Shown: positions 1-7,844, numbered from the stretch's first letter. The stretch: DNA of 17,787 bases from Clostridiales bacterium (GCA_021202835.1 JAJQCI010000097.1:1-17787), one strand, 5' to 3'. The notes: a model not told the origin generated them from the sequence alone. Numbers and translations are program-made.

Positions 1-160
1 TTAATCTCTGTATTGGGTATTTACCATATACCCCCGGTTATTGTCAGATAAATAGATTTTTTTCCGCCTTGCTGCGGCGGAATGTAAAATTAACGCTCTT
101 GGTGTTATATGATTGTTATTATCGGATGCAGCTGTGTCTGCCCTGTATAATAAGACCGGT
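1..160. other. Gene-free left end, downstream of the AraC-type gene
   Basis: No supported gene. A seven-base-pair hairpin (TTCCGCC at 62-68 with GGCGGAA at 76-82) is next to a T-run that lies on the wrong side for a plus-strand terminator, and there is no U-tract for the minus strand, so it is not called a terminator. An open frame on the minus strand (249-1) overlaps the 3' end of the AraC-type gene and has no coding support. Confidence 0.5.
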
Positions 161-949
161 TTATTCGCTTCGAATTTCTTTTCTGTAGGCGCCGGGGGAC
201 ATTCCGAAGTTTTCTTTAAAAACCCTTGTGAAGGTTCTTTCGCTTTCAAAGCCGGAGAGACTGCCTATTGCCGTCACGGTGAAATCTGTCGTTCGAAGAA
301 GCTCGGCGGCCTTTCGGCAGCGAATCTGACCCAGATAGGTTCTCAGGTTTATTTTGATTTTTTCGGAAAATATTTTAGTTATGTATACCTTGCTCACATT
401 GAATTCCTTTGCAAGAGATTCTCTTGTTATGGGCTCGGAATAATTTGTGTCTATATAGTTAATTATTTTTTCGGCCAAATTTTTTATGGGTATTCTTGTA
501 CGCCGGGTTATTTCGGTTTTGCCGTAGAGATCTGAAAAAATTATAAGAAGATAACCCAGCTTTTTTTCAACTGGCATATTTTTATCTATTGTTTCAAGGG
601 CATAAACCGTTTCGGCGTCTATTCTTTTTTTCGGTATAACAGGGGTTTTGGTATAGGCGGAATCAGCAAGGGGAAAAAGCGTCAAAAGATAAGCCGGGTC
701 AAAAACAAGAATAAGCTCGTCGGCGCTGTTTCCCGGTTTTTTAAAATAAGCATGTGCGGTGTCGGGAAAAACAACGGCGGCCTCTCCCTGTCTTACGGCG
801 TAGGGCCTTCCCTCAACGGTTATATACTGTGTTCCCGAAAAAACATAGAGAATTTCTACATATTTGTGCATATGCTCCTTAAAGCCAAGCTGTTTTTTAT
901 TATGTATTACCGAAAAATCAGACTTTAAAACTTCATAAAACAGTGACAT
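161..949 (-). CDS. AraC-family transcriptional regulator with N-terminal cupin sensor
   Basis: 262 residues, ATG start at 949 with a modest purine-rich AGGGG upstream. Residues about 15-100 form a cupin-like ligand pocket: HKYVEILYVFSG, the turn after TVEGRPYAVRQGE, and FPDTAHAYF are typical of AraC_binding domains. Residues about 155-260 carry two helix-turn-helix units (about 175-196, EFNVSKVYITKIF; about 224-247, ending TRVFKENFGMSPGAYRK), the usual AraC/XylS C-terminus. Length is normal for sugar-responsive members. The gene is divergent from a secreted GH3 operon across 117 bp that contains a candidate direct-repeat operator, so it probably senses a sugar or oligosaccharide and controls that operon, and perhaps itself. 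The ligand cannot be told from sequence. Family assignment is secure; the regulatory target is inference. Confidence 0.93.
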   Translation of the reverse strand: MSLFYEVLKSDFSVIHNKKQLGFKEHMHKYVEILYVFSGTQYITVEGRPYAVRQGEAAVVFPDTAHAYFKKPGNSADELILVFDPAYLLTLFPLADSAYTKTPVIPKKRIDAETVYALETIDKNMPVEKKLGYLLIIFSDLYGKTEITRRTRIPIKNLAEKIINYIDTNYSEPITRESLAKEFNVSKVYITKIFSEKIKINLRTYLGQIRCRKAAELLRTTDFTVTAIGSLSGFESERTFTRVFKENFGMSPGAYRKEIRSE

Positions 950-971
950 TTTTATTACGCCCCTAAAACTG

Positions 972-1000
972 TATACTTTTTGTCCTAAATCTTATACTTT
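972..1000. promoter_or_regulatory. Candidate AraC operator: two direct half-sites 21 bp apart
   Basis: TATACTTT occurs at 972-979 and again at 993-1000, in the same orientation, start to start 21 bp, i.e. two helical turns. AraC-family proteins commonly bind direct repeats at this spacing. The pair lies just upstream of the likely rightward promoter (-10 at 1029-1034), a position suited to activation. It lies downstream of the likely leftward -10 (1015-1010), so binding there could also damp expression of the regulator. The repeat is seen directly; binding is inference. Confidence 0.55.
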
Positions 1001-1005
1001 GCGGC

Positions 1006-1034
1006 TTTAATTATAAACCTTTTAAAGGTATAAT
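1006..1034 (+). promoter_or_regulatory. Candidate promoter of the rhodanese-GH3-dockerin operon
   Basis: A perfect TATAAT is at 1029-1034. The hexamer 17 bp upstream (TTTAAT, 1006-1011) is a poor -35 element, as expected of an activator-dependent promoter. The 21-bp-spaced half-sites lie immediately upstream. Confidence 0.55.
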
Positions 1035-1038
1035 ACAA
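1010..1038 (-). promoter_or_regulatory. Candidate promoter of the AraC-type regulator
   Basis: On the minus strand TATAAT lies at 1015-1010 and TTGTAT at 1038-1033, with 17 bp between. It overlaps the rightward promoter face to face, so the two are likely co-regulated or mutually exclusive. Confidence 0.4.
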
Positions 1039-1066
1039 GTATAAAAGTGGGAAAGGAGCTGAGTTT

Positions 1067-1837
1067 TTGTTAAAAAAGCTGTTTTGTATATCTTTTGTCT
1101 TAACTTTATGCCTTAATACGGCAGTATGGGGAGGAGATGATATGGCCGGAGACAGAAAAGTGCTTTATGAAAAAATAATCGAATCGGGAGATTTTGCCGA
1201 TGTAACCCTTTGGGGAGACTATATTGCGGCCCTGTCGAAGGATAAACACAGCCTGAGCTATACCTATATGGGCAGTGTCTGGGTTGACATAAGGCTTGAT
1301 ACATTTGAAGAAAGCGACATAGATGTAAGCAGTAACACTGTTTTCACAATAAACGATATAGAGGGTTACGGCGGCCAGCTTTATGCCGCCTGTGACGGAG
1401 GGCTGGTTATTGTTATTACAGACTGTCAAAAGTGCTACAAGCTTAAGAAGGTTTGTGATTTTGACATAAATGAAATAATTTTTTCGGGAACACAGGCCGA
1501 AATTTACGGAAAGGAGGGAGAGTGTGAGCTTTTGCCCGTTAATGTCTTAAGGCAGAATAAGATTGACCCGTCAGAGGTTATAAATATGACCGTTAACGGA
1601 GCCATTCTTATAGACGTCAGGGACAGAGCCGACTTTGAAGCCGAAAGTGTTCCCGGTTCTGTTAATATACCTATAGATGAAATAGAGTGTATTAAAAGCT
1701 ATCCCGGAGACAGCGTTTTGATTTTCTGCTGTTACAGCGGAGGCCGCTCTGAGAGGGCGGTTAAAACGGCTTTGGAATACGGCTTTGTAAATGTTTACAA
1801 TGCAGGAGGATTTAAAGACATCCTCTCAGGTAATTAA
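1067..1837 (+). CDS. Secreted protein with C-terminal rhodanese domain and CxxC motif
   Basis: 256 residues from a TTG start; AAAGGAG (1052-1058) sits 8 bases upstream and the codons start a good signal peptide (about 1-22, cleavage near AVWG). Residues about 40-160 are beta-rich and unrecognised (possibly a degenerate propeller-type sensor fold), with a CQKC motif at 120-123. Residues about 165-254 are a rhodanese domain: ILIDVRDRADFE, PGSVNIPIDE and the active loop C222-Y-S-G-G-R-S, so the catalytic cysteine is present. It may carry sulfane sulfur or act in thiol redox chemistry outside the membrane, but no substrate can be named. It is first in the operon, 11 bases before the GH3 gene, which has its own strong ribosome binding site. 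A secreted rhodanese in a glycosidase operon is unusual. The rhodanese call is firm, the function unknown. Confidence 0.8.
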   Translation: MLKKLFCISFVLTLCLNTAVWGGDDMAGDRKVLYEKIIESGDFADVTLWGDYIAALSKDKHSLSYTYMGSVWVDIRLDTFEESDIDVSSNTVFTINDIEGYGGQLYAACDGGLVIVITDCQKCYKLKKVCDFDINEIIFSGTQAEIYGKEGECELLPVNVLRQNKIDPSEVINMTVNGAILIDVRDRADFEAESVPGSVNIPIDEIECIKSYPGDSVLIFCCYSGGRSERAVKTALEYGFVNVYNAGGFKDILSGN

Positions 1838-1848
1838 GGAGGGAGAAA

Positions 1849-4800
1849 ATGAAGCGAAACTTAAAAAGATTAATTTCCGCAGGGCTTGCCGCAGTTATGA
1901 CACTGACGGGAACAAGCTTTACAGGCGCTGCGGTTACAGGGGAGGACGGTATGCTTCCATATCAAAACGAAAGCTTATCATTTGAAGAAAGAGCGGCTGA
2001 CCTTGTTTCGAGAATGACTCTTGAAGAAAAGGTTGCCCAGCTGGGCCATTCCGATTCGGACATTTCACGATTGGGCATAAGCAAATATTATTATTGGAGA
2101 GAGGCTCTTCACGGCGTCGCCAGACAGGGCAAGGCTACAAGTTTCCCCTCTTCTCTTTCAATGTCAAATACATGGGACACCGACCTTATGGCGCAGGTGG
2201 CCGACGTTATATCAACTGAAGCCAGAGGAATGGCCGCCAAAAACGGCACCTCAGACCTTTCATACTGGAGCCCCACTGTAAATATGGCAAGGGACCCCAG
2301 ATGGGGCAGAAATGACGAAACCTACGGCGAAGACCCCTACCTGACCTCTGAAATAGGCAGCGAGTTTGTTAAGGGCATGCAGGGTGACGACGATACTTAT
2401 TTAAAAACAATTTCAACAATTAAACACTTTATAGCAAACAACTGTGAAGGCGAAAGACAGGGGGGCTCCTCCGTTATGGACGAACAGACCCTGAGAGACT
2501 ATTACGGCAGAGCCTTTGAGGACATCGTAAAGGACGCCGCTCCAGCTTCCGTAATGAGCTCATACAACGCCACATCTATAACAAGAAACGGCGAAACACT
2601 TTACGACTACATCCCCTCAACAGCCAACGAATATCTCTTAACAGAGCTTTTGAGAAGCAAATGGGGTTTCCTCGGCTATGTTGTAGGTGACTGCGGCTCG
2701 GTAAACAATTTGAATTCAAGAGCCACATATAAGAGAACCCTTTTCCCGGACGCAGAGGTTCTCTCGGAGGTTCCCCAGTCGGCAACAGCGGCCCTTGCTA
2801 TTCAGGCCGGAAACGACCTTGACTGCGGCTCGGTTTCACAGGCAACATTATATGAAGCCGTTGAAGAGGGCTATTTAAGTGAGGAAGAGCTTGATTTTGC
2901 AGTTTACAGACTTTTTCTTCAGAGATTCAGAACAGGTGAGTTCGACAGCAATGTTTCTTATAAGAGTATAAGCTCCTCTGTTTTGGAGACCGCAGAGCAC
3001 GTTGCCCTTGCGGAAACAGCCGCCGAGGAAAGCTGGGTTCTTCTTAAAAACGAAGACGACATACTTCCCTTTGCAGACACTGTTAAAAATGTAGCCATTG
3101 TAGGCGATTTGGCCGACACAACCTATTTGGGCGACTATTCAGGCGAGCCTACAGACACAACCTCTCCCTATGAGGGCCTTCAGCAGGTTCTTGCGGAAAC
3201 TCATCCCGGTGCTGAGGTTCACTGGCTGGGCAATGTTGACGACAGCACGGTTATATTTAATCTTAAATCACTTACACTTGTTAAAACCGACGGAACAGCC
3301 GTTTCGATTGATCTTTCAAAGGCCACAGACACAAGCGGTCTTACCGTAAGCGGTTCATCGCTTATAAACGTAACCTCATGGGGCACGGCGGTTATAAAGA
3401 ATGTTGACTTTTCGGATGTTGCTTCCGTAAAGGCCGAAATTTCAACAGGCTATGACTCACCCGGCGGAAGCCTTCTTCTGGGCTACGGCAGCAGTACGCT
3501 TCAGGTCGCTTCACTTGACACACAGACAACGGCTTCTCTTGATGACTATGCTGAAGTAACGGCGGCCTACACAGGCACCGACGGCGGCTATAACTCCACA
3601 GCCGACCTTTATTTAAGCGTTTCCGCAAGCTCGGAGTTTTCCGTTGATGCCTATAAGACACAGCTTGACGAGGCCGACGTTATTATAGCCTACGGCACAA
3701 CGACAACCTCAGACGCTAAAGAGTCAAACGACCGTTCTTCTATAGCCATGCCCTCACACGAGGCCCATGTAGCCGAGATTTCGGCGGCTTACCCCGATAA
3801 GACAGTTGTTGTTTTACAGACTGTGGGCCAGATGGATGTTTCAACATTTGAAGATAACTGTAAGGCTATTATTTGGAGCTGCTACAACGGCCAGAAGCAG
3901 GGTCTTGCCCTTGCTAAAATTTTAGCCGGTCAGGTAAACCCCTCCGGCAGACTTTCCACAACATGGTATGACCCGGCAGACCTTCTTAAGATGCCTATTA
4001 ACACAACAAAAAAGACAACAGACAGCGAAGGCATTACATGGTCAAGAAACGAAAACTATAAAATAAGACAGGAAACAGACTACCCCGGAAGAACCTATCA
4101 GTATTATAACGGAACTCCCGTTTACTCCTTCGGCTACGGCCTTACATATACCGACTTCGAATATTCAAATCTGAATATTTCCGACACATCGGTTGACGCA
4201 AACGGCAGCATAACCGCCAGCGTTACAGTTAAAAACACAGGCGACAGAGAGGGCAGTGAAGTAGTTCAGCTTTATATAACCTCTCCCGGCGGCGACGGCG
4301 TAAACCTTCCTCTTAAACAGCTTAAAGGCTTTAAGAGAGTTACTCTCGGAGCAGGCGAGTCGGCAGTTGTTTCAATAACAGTTGACATTCCCGACCTTCA
4401 CTTCTACAGCGAAGCTACACAGACGGAATATGTTCCTGCCGGGGGATATACCCTTATGGTAGGGCGTAACGCCGACGACAGCGCTATGCTTTCAAAGACA
4501 TTTACCGTAACAGGCAGCCTTGACAGCAAGTTAAGCGTTGTAAGCGCTGTTCCCTCGGGAATCAGGGTTGTAGGCGCTGTAAATGATGACGGAACTCTTG
4601 ACGTAACCCTTACATCTGTTGAAGCAAACGTAACAGCCTATATGTCAGACGAGGCGGCTGTTGAACTCAGCCCCTCAAACACAACCTATACATCAAGCGA
4701 CGAGAGAGTTGCCGTTGTTGACGAAAACGGCCTTATAACAGCCGGAACAGAAGACGGCACGGCAATAATTACCGCAAGCGTAACCGCTGACGGCGTTGCT

Positions 4801-5817
4801 GTTTCAACGGATATCCCTATAGTTTGTCAGACAAAGGCCGCCGTTACAGAAGAAATGATAAACGACGCCCTTACAAGGCTTAAAACAGCCTATGAGTCAT
4901 ATACAAGCAGTGACTACTCCGACACAAACTGGGCTTTAATTACAACAGCATATGAAGAAGCCGTTTCCTCTGTAAAGGTTGAAAAGGATTCCGACATTTT
5001 GGAGGAAACCACAACATCAGCAATTGAATATATGGCTTCTATCAGGGTTAAGCCTGCTTCAGGAACGTCAATTTACACAATAGACAAGACAAACGACACT
5101 GTTTACGGCACAATCGAAACGGAAATTTCTTATCACGGCGACGATATGGAGCCCACGGCGGTTCTTATTGCGGCGGTTTATGACGAAAACGGTGTTCTTG
5201 AAAGATTGGACCAAAAGGAAATAGGCGACAGCGGAGACTATATTTTAGACGGCCCATATACAAACAAGGATAAAATGGAGCTTTATATCTGGGACGGAAT
5301 CGACACAATGAAGCCCTTGAGCGAAAAGCTTGACCATACGTTCACAATCGCCGATGACACTTCGATTATTGTTTATAACTTTACCGACAGCGACTATGAT
5401 GACTATTTCGATTCTACAGATGATGTTGCCCTTCCTACGGTAAACGGCCTTAACGGCTACGGCGGTTTCAACACGAAGAGCGCTAAATATTCCTATACCG
5501 TTGCCGGAACAACCTATAACTTTACAAGAGGCTTACAGGCGGGCTTGGGAAGTACAACCAGAAGATGTCTTTACTTTACGCCCATAAGCAACGCCAGCTA
5601 TACAAAGTGTACTGTTACCGTTCTTTTCAACAGCCCGAGCGCAGACAGATATCAGGGTATTTATCAGGGCGGAGCCGAGCTTGCCAAGTCAACAACATAT
5701 GACACAAGCGGCCTTAACGAGGTAACAGCTGAAATAACCGATTTCACACAGCCCGTTTATACCTACGGCGGCGGCAGCAACAAGTATGTGTTTGCCATAA
5801 TCGCCGCATATGAGTAA
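1849..5817 (+). CDS. Secreted multimodular GH3 beta-glycosidase (beta-glucosidase/xylosidase type)
   Basis: 1322 residues, GGAGGGAG ribosome site, signal peptide about 1-28. The GH3 N-domain (about 45-370) has SPTVNMARDPRWGR (141-154), ETYGEDPYL, IKHF (191-194) and VVGDCGSV with the likely nucleophile D281. The C-domain (about 390-720) has ESNDRSS, with E625 the likely acid/base by analogy to the E-x-x-D-R motif of xylosidase-type members. It is split by a beta-rich insert (about 462-600) resembling a CBM6-like carbohydrate-binding module. A fibronectin-III-like domain (about 775-887) follows, then a Big2-like Ig module (about 895-992), a FIVAR-like helical segment (about 997-1065), a beta-sandwich (about 1073-1168) and a C-terminal beta module (about 1173-1322). 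It probably releases terminal sugars from plant glucan, xylan or arabinoxylan fragments outside the cell. Substrate is unresolved; GH3 is certain. There is no dockerin or sortase signal in the protein itself. Confidence 0.95.
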   Translation: MKRNLKRLISAGLAAVMTLTGTSFTGAAVTGEDGMLPYQNESLSFEERAADLVSRMTLEEKVAQLGHSDSDISRLGISKYYYWREALHGVARQGKATSFPSSLSMSNTWDTDLMAQVADVISTEARGMAAKNGTSDLSYWSPTVNMARDPRWGRNDETYGEDPYLTSEIGSEFVKGMQGDDDTYLKTISTIKHFIANNCEGERQGGSSVMDEQTLRDYYGRAFEDIVKDAAPASVMSSYNATSITRNGETLYDYIPSTANEYLLTELLRSKWGFLGYVVGDCGSVNNLNSRATYKRTLFPDAEVLSEVPQSATAALAIQAGNDLDCGSVSQATLYEAVEEGYLSEEELDFAVYRLFLQRFRTGEFDSNVSYKSISSSVLETAEHVALAETAAEESWVLLKNEDDILPFADTVKNVAIVGDLADTTYLGDYSGEPTDTTSPYEGLQQVLAETHPGAEVHWLGNVDDSTVIFNLKSLTLVKTDGTAVSIDLSKATDTSGLTVSGSSLINVTSWGTAVIKNVDFSDVASVKAEISTGYDSPGGSLLLGYGSSTLQVASLDTQTTASLDDYAEVTAAYTGTDGGYNSTADLYLSVSASSEFSVDAYKTQLDEADVIIAYGTTTTSDAKESNDRSSIAMPSHEAHVAEISAAYPDKTVVVLQTVGQMDVSTFEDNCKAIIWSCYNGQKQGLALAKILAGQVNPSGRLSTTWYDPADLLKMPINTTKKTTDSEGITWSRNENYKIRQETDYPGRTYQYYNGTPVYSFGYGLTYTDFEYSNLNISDTSVDANGSITASVTVKNTGDREGSEVVQLYITSPGGDGVNLPLKQLKGFKRVTLGAGESAVVSITVDIPDLHFYSEATQTEYVPAGGYTLMVGRNADDSAMLSKTFTVTGSLDSKLSVVSAVPSGIRVVGAVNDDGTLDVTLTSVEANVTAYMSDEAAVELSPSNTTYTSSDERVAVVDENGLITAGTEDGTAIITASVTADGVAVSTDIPIVCQTKAAVTEEMINDALTRLKTAYESYTSSDYSDTNWALITTAYEEAVSSVKVEKDSDILEETTTSAIEYMASIRVKPASGTSIYTIDKTNDTVYGTIETEISYHGDDMEPTAVLIAAVYDENGVLERLDQKEIGDSGDYILDGPYTNKDKMELYIWDGIDTMKPLSEKLDHTFTIADDTSIIVYNFTDSDYDDYFDSTDDVALPTVNGLNGYGGFNTKSAKYSYTVAGTTYNFTRGLQAGLGSTTRRCLYFTPISNASYTKCTVTVLFNSPSADRYQGIYQGGAELAKSTTYDTSGLNEVTAEITDFTQPVYTYGGGSNKYVFAIIAAYE

Positions 5818-5841
5818 TATCGCCGAAGGAGGGAGATTAAA

Positions 5842-6462
5842 ATGAAAAAATTTGTAAAAATAATTGTTTCCGCTTTGACAATAGCGGCAATGAACACCTC
5901 CGTTTTCGGTGCGGCTGTTGACATAAGCGGCGTAACGGTAAATTCCGACGGAACTGTTTCCGCTGAGGTAACCGTAACCGACCCGGAGGAGGATATGCAG
6001 TATACAATGCTTGTGTATAAAACCGACTCAGAGGGCGGCTATACCACAGATGACGCAGTATATATAAACCAGCTTAAAAGCGGAGAATATTCCGAAAGCT
6101 CAGAGGGAGTCAGCTTTGACATAACCCTTGACATAGCGGAGGGTCAAAAATACCTTTTGAGACTGGGGGCTACCGAAACAGAAACTCCCGATGAATATGC
6201 CTTTGACAGCACAACCGACACAACAGGCGGCGGAAGCGGCGGAGAAATAACAGGCCTTTACGGCGACGCCGACTTAAACGGTGTTCTCACGGCAAATGAC
6301 CCGGCTGTTGTTTTAAACGGCGTTTTGGATTCATCATTTGTAATAAAAGCTGAATTCGAGCTTACCGATGTAGACGGTGACGGTGAATTAACCGCCGCAG
6401 ACGCAGCGCAGATTTTATCAAAGGTTCTTAATTCGGCCTATAGCTTTACAGTCGAAGAATAA
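5842..6462 (+). CDS. Small secreted protein with C-terminal type I dockerin
   Basis: 206 residues, GAAGGAGGGAG ribosome site 24 bases after the GH3 stop, clear signal peptide (about 1-24, cleavage near VFGAA). Residues about 26-125 form one beta-sandwich module (VTVNSDGTVSAEVTVTDPEE, TMLVYK, YINQL, YLLRLGA) of a kind often seen beside catalytic modules in clostridial enzymes. A Gly-rich linker (GGGSGG) leads to a dockerin at about 138-205 with two calcium loops: D142-A-D-L-N-G to D153 and D176-V-D-G-D-G to D187. There is no catalytic domain. Dockerins bind cohesins on scaffoldins, so this may anchor or bridge something to a cellulosome-like scaffold, or bind sugar itself; no cohesin is in view. 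Reading frame is the same as the GH3 gene. Dockerin call is firm, role inferred. Confidence 0.88.
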   Translation: MKKFVKIIVSALTIAAMNTSVFGAAVDISGVTVNSDGTVSAEVTVTDPEEDMQYTMLVYKTDSEGGYTTDDAVYINQLKSGEYSESSEGVSFDITLDIAEGQKYLLRLGATETETPDEYAFDSTTDTTGGGSGGEITGLYGDADLNGVLTANDPAVVLNGVLDSSFVIKAEFELTDVDGDGELTAADAAQILSKVLNSAYSFTVEE

Positions 6463-6486
6463 TAAACCTTTTATAATAAAAGGAGC

Positions 6487-6534
6487 CTGCCGCAGAACCG
6501 ATGATTTTCGGTTTCTGCGGCAGACTTTTTTATT
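6487..6534. terminator. Strong intrinsic terminator shared by convergent genes
   Basis: CTGCCGCAGAACCGA (6487-6501) pairs with its near-perfect complement at 6508-6523 (one bulged base), loop of six, followed on the plus strand by a T-run from 6526. It ends the GH3 operon. The rsuA stop codon (6533-6535) sits in the T-run, and on the minus strand the hairpin is followed by CTCCTTTTATT, so it likely works both ways. Confidence 0.92.
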
Positions 6535-7252
6535 ACAGGGCAGACTGCTTTAATATTTTCAGTTCATCCTCCGTAAGGGGACGGGCTTCCCCCTCATTTA
6601 AATCCCCGGGCAGAGAAAGACCGGCGAAGGATATTCTTTTTAAATATGTTACCTCCACTCCGACCTCGTACATCATTCTCTTTACCTGATGAAATTTTCC
6701 CTCGCTTATTGTAAGCCGTGCCTTAGTCTGGCCCTTTTCGGAAGAAATTATTTTAAGCTCAGCCGGCTTCAGTTTAAGCCTTCCGAGGGAAAGGCCCTCT
6801 TCGAAAAGCTCCGGTGCGTTTTCGGCGGCTTCTCCCGTTCCCTCCAGATAATATTCTTTGTTTACGTGGTGTTTGGGGGAGAGAAGCCTGTGAGAAAGCT
6901 CTCCGTCGTTTGTTATTATAAGAAGGCCGGTTGTGTCCTTGTCGAGCCTTCCCATTGTAAAAAGCCCTTTTCTTTTAAGGCTTTGGGGCAGAATATCAAA
7001 AACGGTTTTGTCTTTTTTATCTTCAGAGGCGCAGACAAACCCGGCCGGCTTGTTCATAATAATATAAACAAGGCTTTCGCCGTCTATAGTTTTTTCGCCT
7101 AAGCTGACTTTTTCGGCGGTTTCGTCAAACTTATATTCCGGAGAGGAAACTGTTTTGCCGTCTATTTTTATTTTTCCCGATTTTATAAGGGTCTTAGCTT
7201 CTTTTCTTGTTATGTTTTTATGTTCACTTATGTATTTGTCAAGTCTTATCAT
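6533..7252 (-). CDS. rsuA: RsuA/RluB-family ribosomal pseudouridine synthase
   Basis: 239 residues; ATG at 7252 preceded by AGGAGGAA, a strong ribosome site. Residues about 1-60 are an S4 RNA-binding domain (MIRLDKYISE, SGKIKIDGKTV). The catalytic part has YIIMNKPAGFVCAS, the motif GRLDKDTTGLL with the catalytic aspartate D104, and the family-typical EGKFHQVKRMM. Length and motifs fit the RsuA subfamily that isomerises one uridine of 16S rRNA (U516 in E. coli), though an RluB-type 23S target cannot be excluded. It is transcribed alone, convergent to the glycosidase operon and divergent from the radA operon. Confidence 0.93.
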   Translation of the reverse strand: MIRLDKYISEHKNITRKEAKTLIKSGKIKIDGKTVSSPEYKFDETAEKVSLGEKTIDGESLVYIIMNKPAGFVCASEDKKDKTVFDILPQSLKRKGLFTMGRLDKDTTGLLIITNDGELSHRLLSPKHHVNKEYYLEGTGEAAENAPELFEEGLSLGRLKLKPAELKIISSEKGQTKARLTISEGKFHQVKRMMYEVGVEVTYLKRISFAGLSLPGDLNEGEARPLTEDELKILKQSAL

Positions 7253-7317
7253 TAAATTCCTCCTGTATGTAATTTTGCGGCAGTGGCACGGCCGAACTGT
7301 AAAGGAAAATTTTAAAA

Positions 7318-7346
7318 ATTATAAAATTTTCATATACAAAAAACAA
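7318..7346 (-). promoter_or_regulatory. Candidate promoter of rsuA
   Basis: On the minus strand TTGTTT (7346-7341) and TATAAT (7323-7318) are 17 bp apart, giving a leader of about 65 bases. It overlaps the divergent radA-operon promoter. Confidence 0.55.
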
Positions 7347-7361
7347 AATATTTGGTATAAT
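7333..7361 (+). promoter_or_regulatory. Candidate promoter of the radA operon
   Basis: TATACA (7333-7338) and TATAAT (7356-7361) are 17 bp apart; the -10 is preceded by TTGG. The region is very A/T-rich and contains an AAAATTTT inverted pair (7307-7330 area). It is back to back with the rsuA promoter. Confidence 0.6.
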
Positions 7362-7433
7362 CGTATTATAAAGAGAAACCATAGGGGCTGTTTTGCTCCC
7401 ATATATTATAACACATTTCAGGAGGAAATACAA

Positions 7434-7844
7434 ATGGCAGTAATTGATGAAGGCATCAGACTGGAAAACAATAACACCATAAGCTTCGGAAACTATGAAA
7501 GAACAGAAAAGCTTAAGGTAGAGAATTTTGAATTTAACAATGATTTGTATAAGGTAAGAACTCACAATTTGGTAACAAGACTTTCGAAAAACGGCAGTCT
7601 TGTCTTAGAGGCTGTTCCCGGGGCGGCTGTCTTCAACTTTATTTCGGACGCTAAGAAAACAAAGTTCAGCGCCGCAGGCTTGGGTCAGACTCAGTTTACA
7701 CTGGGGCTGGAGGACGACACAAACTATGATTTAACCGTTGACGGGCTTAAAATAGGTACGGTTCATGCTCGCTTCGCAGGCAAGCTCAGCTTTTCGGCGG
7801 CTCTTTCCGATACGCCGGTTGAAATAAAGCTGGTTAAAAGATAA
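7434..7844 (+). CDS. Conserved clostridial protein of unknown function (often labelled endosialidase-like)
   Basis: 136 residues from ATG 7434, chosen because CAGGAGGAAA lies just upstream; the open frame extends to 7155 but that part runs through the promoter region and over rsuA. The protein is a compact, mostly beta polypeptide (NTISFGNYE, NFEFNNDLYKVRTHN, LEAVPGAAVFNF, QFTLGLEDDTNYDLTVDG) with no signal peptide or membrane segment. I recall similar proteins in Clostridia being annotated 'endosialidase', but nothing in the sequence supports that activity. Its stop codon overlaps the radA start by one base, so the two are translationally coupled; a link to RadA or DNA repair is possible but unproven. 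Confidence 0.85.
   Translation: MAVIDEGIRLENNNTISFGNYERTEKLKVENFEFNNDLYKVRTHNLVTRLSKNGSLVLEAVPGAAVFNFISDAKKTKFSAAGLGQTQFTLGLEDDTNYDLTVDGLKIGTVHARFAGKLSFSAALSDTPVEIKLVKR

Noticed and set aside
62..82. GC-rich hairpin beside a T-run as a terminator for the AraC-type gene
   Set aside because: The T-run lies 5' of the hairpin on the plus strand and is an A-run after it on the minus strand, so neither direction has a proper U-tract.
1..249. 82-codon open frame on the minus strand
   Set aside because: It overlaps the 3' end of the AraC-type gene in another frame, has no ribosome site and no family resemblance.
1849..6462. GH3 and dockerin genes as one protein broken by a nonsense codon
   Set aside because: Although the frame is the same, the second gene has its own strong ribosome site and a complete signal peptide, so they are two genes.
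7155..7433. N-terminal extension of the 7434-7844 protein
   Set aside because: The extension covers the start of rsuA and both promoters; the good ribosome site at 7420-7427 fixes the start at 7434.
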